From: Nitrospinae bacterium CG11_big_fil_rev_8_21_14_0_20_56_8
Lineage (GTDB): Bacteria > Nitrospinota > Nitrospinia > Nitrospinales > VA-1
DNA: 6,626 nucleotides
Assembly: GCA_002796165.1 (NCBI GenBank)
Contig: PCWF01000008.1
Span: 10,388-17,013, forward strand
Direction: 5' to 3'
The translations under genes were made by a program, and so were the position numbers. Below the pieces are notes generated by a model. That model was not told where the DNA came from, searched no databases, and saw only the letters and a program-made list of their open reading frames with translations. Shown in pieces: positions 6,298 to 6,626 of this stretch (positions are counted from its first letter, which is position 1; every line of letters starts with the position of its first letter).

Positions 6298-6626
6298 ATG
6301 GCTCCTTCAATCGCGCAACCTCATCTGTACCCGGTGGGCCCCTTCTCGGGCGGCCCGTTTCACCAGGCCTGTTTGGAACATGACCCGAGGTCGTGGATCG
6401 ACCTTCCCGGAGCGGACCGTTTGCCGGTTCGGCTTCAGTCGGCCCACCCGGCACGGAAAAGGGATTTCATCGCAGGCAGGCTTTGCGCCCGACGCGCCCT
6501 CATGAACCTGGGCCGGGAGACGCGAGAACCGTTGCCCATGCGGGAGGATGGACTCCCCCGCTGGCCCGCAGGCACCCTGGGATCCCTGACCCATACGCGC
6601 GGCTTTGCATCGGCCCTGGTGGCCCC
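6298..6626 (+). CDS. 4'-phosphopantetheinyl transferase, EntD/Sfp superfamily, N-terminal part; 3' end outside window
   Basis: The frame from ATG 6298 stays open to the window edge, giving 109 residues. It matches the N-terminal half of EntD-like phosphopantetheinyl transferases, which move the 4'-phosphopantetheine of CoA onto the carrier-protein Ser. Diagnostic segments are RKRDFIAGRLCARRAL (53-68, the conserved AGR with CoA-binding basic residues), then LPRWPAG (86-92) and GSLTHT (95-100), with the His that contacts CoA phosphate. The Mg-binding acidic residues of the second half are beyond the window. It follows the ACP by 63 nt on the same strand, so it most likely activates that ACP. 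The start is the first ATG of the frame and leaves an N-terminal length normal for EntD-type enzymes. The ribosome binding site is weak. Confidence 0.88.
   Translation, partial: MAPSIAQPHLYPVGPFSGGPFHQACLEHDPRSWIDLPGADRLPVRLQSAHPARKRDFIAGRLCARRALMNLGRETREPLPMREDGLPRWPAGTLGSLTHTRGFASALVA

Noticed and set aside
6290..6505. 71-residue plus-strand frame starting at GTG 6290
   Set aside because: It lies in a different frame from the PPTase reading, which starts at 6298 and has clear family motifs to the window edge.

Overview
The window holds nine same-strand, tightly packed genes that read as one biosynthetic operon. Both ends are cut: the first gene has lost its 5' half and the last its 3' half. 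The order is ketosynthase (C-terminal part), FabG-type ketoreductase, HMG-CoA-synthase-like enzyme (HCS), two crotonase-fold enzymes (ECH1 dehydratase and ECH2 decarboxylase), two related but atypical SDR proteins, an acyl carrier protein, and a phosphopantetheinyl transferase (PPTase). DNA is GC-rich and coding density is near 100%. Most junctions are overlaps or gaps of under 70 nt. I see no tRNA, rRNA, CRISPR or mobile element. The host is probably a GC-rich bacterium; a Gram-negative such as a proteobacterium or Desulfobacterota member is plausible, but nothing in the window fixes the taxon.

The core (KS, HCS, ECH1, ECH2, ACP) is the beta-branching 'HCS cassette' known from bacillaene (PksF/G/H/I with AcpK), curacin and mupirocin. 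In those systems HCS condenses acetyl-ACP onto a beta-ketoacyl-ACP, ECH1 dehydrates the HMG-like adduct, and ECH2 decarboxylates it to leave a beta-methyl branch on an enoyl thioester. Here the cassette is interleaved with stand-alone reductases and its own PPTase, and no modular PKS domain is visible. This suggests a dissociated (type II-like) pathway, or a cassette whose megasynthase lies outside the window.

Region by region: 1-779 is the KS, with Cys-His-His all present; 769-1545 is a canonical FabG-like ketoreductase; 1589-2830 is HCS with its Glu-Cys-His triad; 2832-3635 is ECH1, which has no ATG/GTG/TTG start at the right place; 3632-4378 is ECH2; 4371-5093 is an SDR fold without catalytic residues; 5130-5945 is its apparent paralogue with an enoyl-reductase-type Tyr-x6-Lys pair; 5980-6234 is the ACP; 6298-6626 is the start of an EntD/Sfp-type PPTase.

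Working model (inference): the PPTase activates the ACP. The KS supplies either extension or the acetyl donor. HCS, ECH1 and ECH2 install the branch, FabG reduces beta-ketones, and the SDR pair may saturate an enoyl intermediate, with the dead SDR as a structural partner. The most unusual points are the SDR pair, the retained KS cysteine and the missing standard start codon of ECH1.
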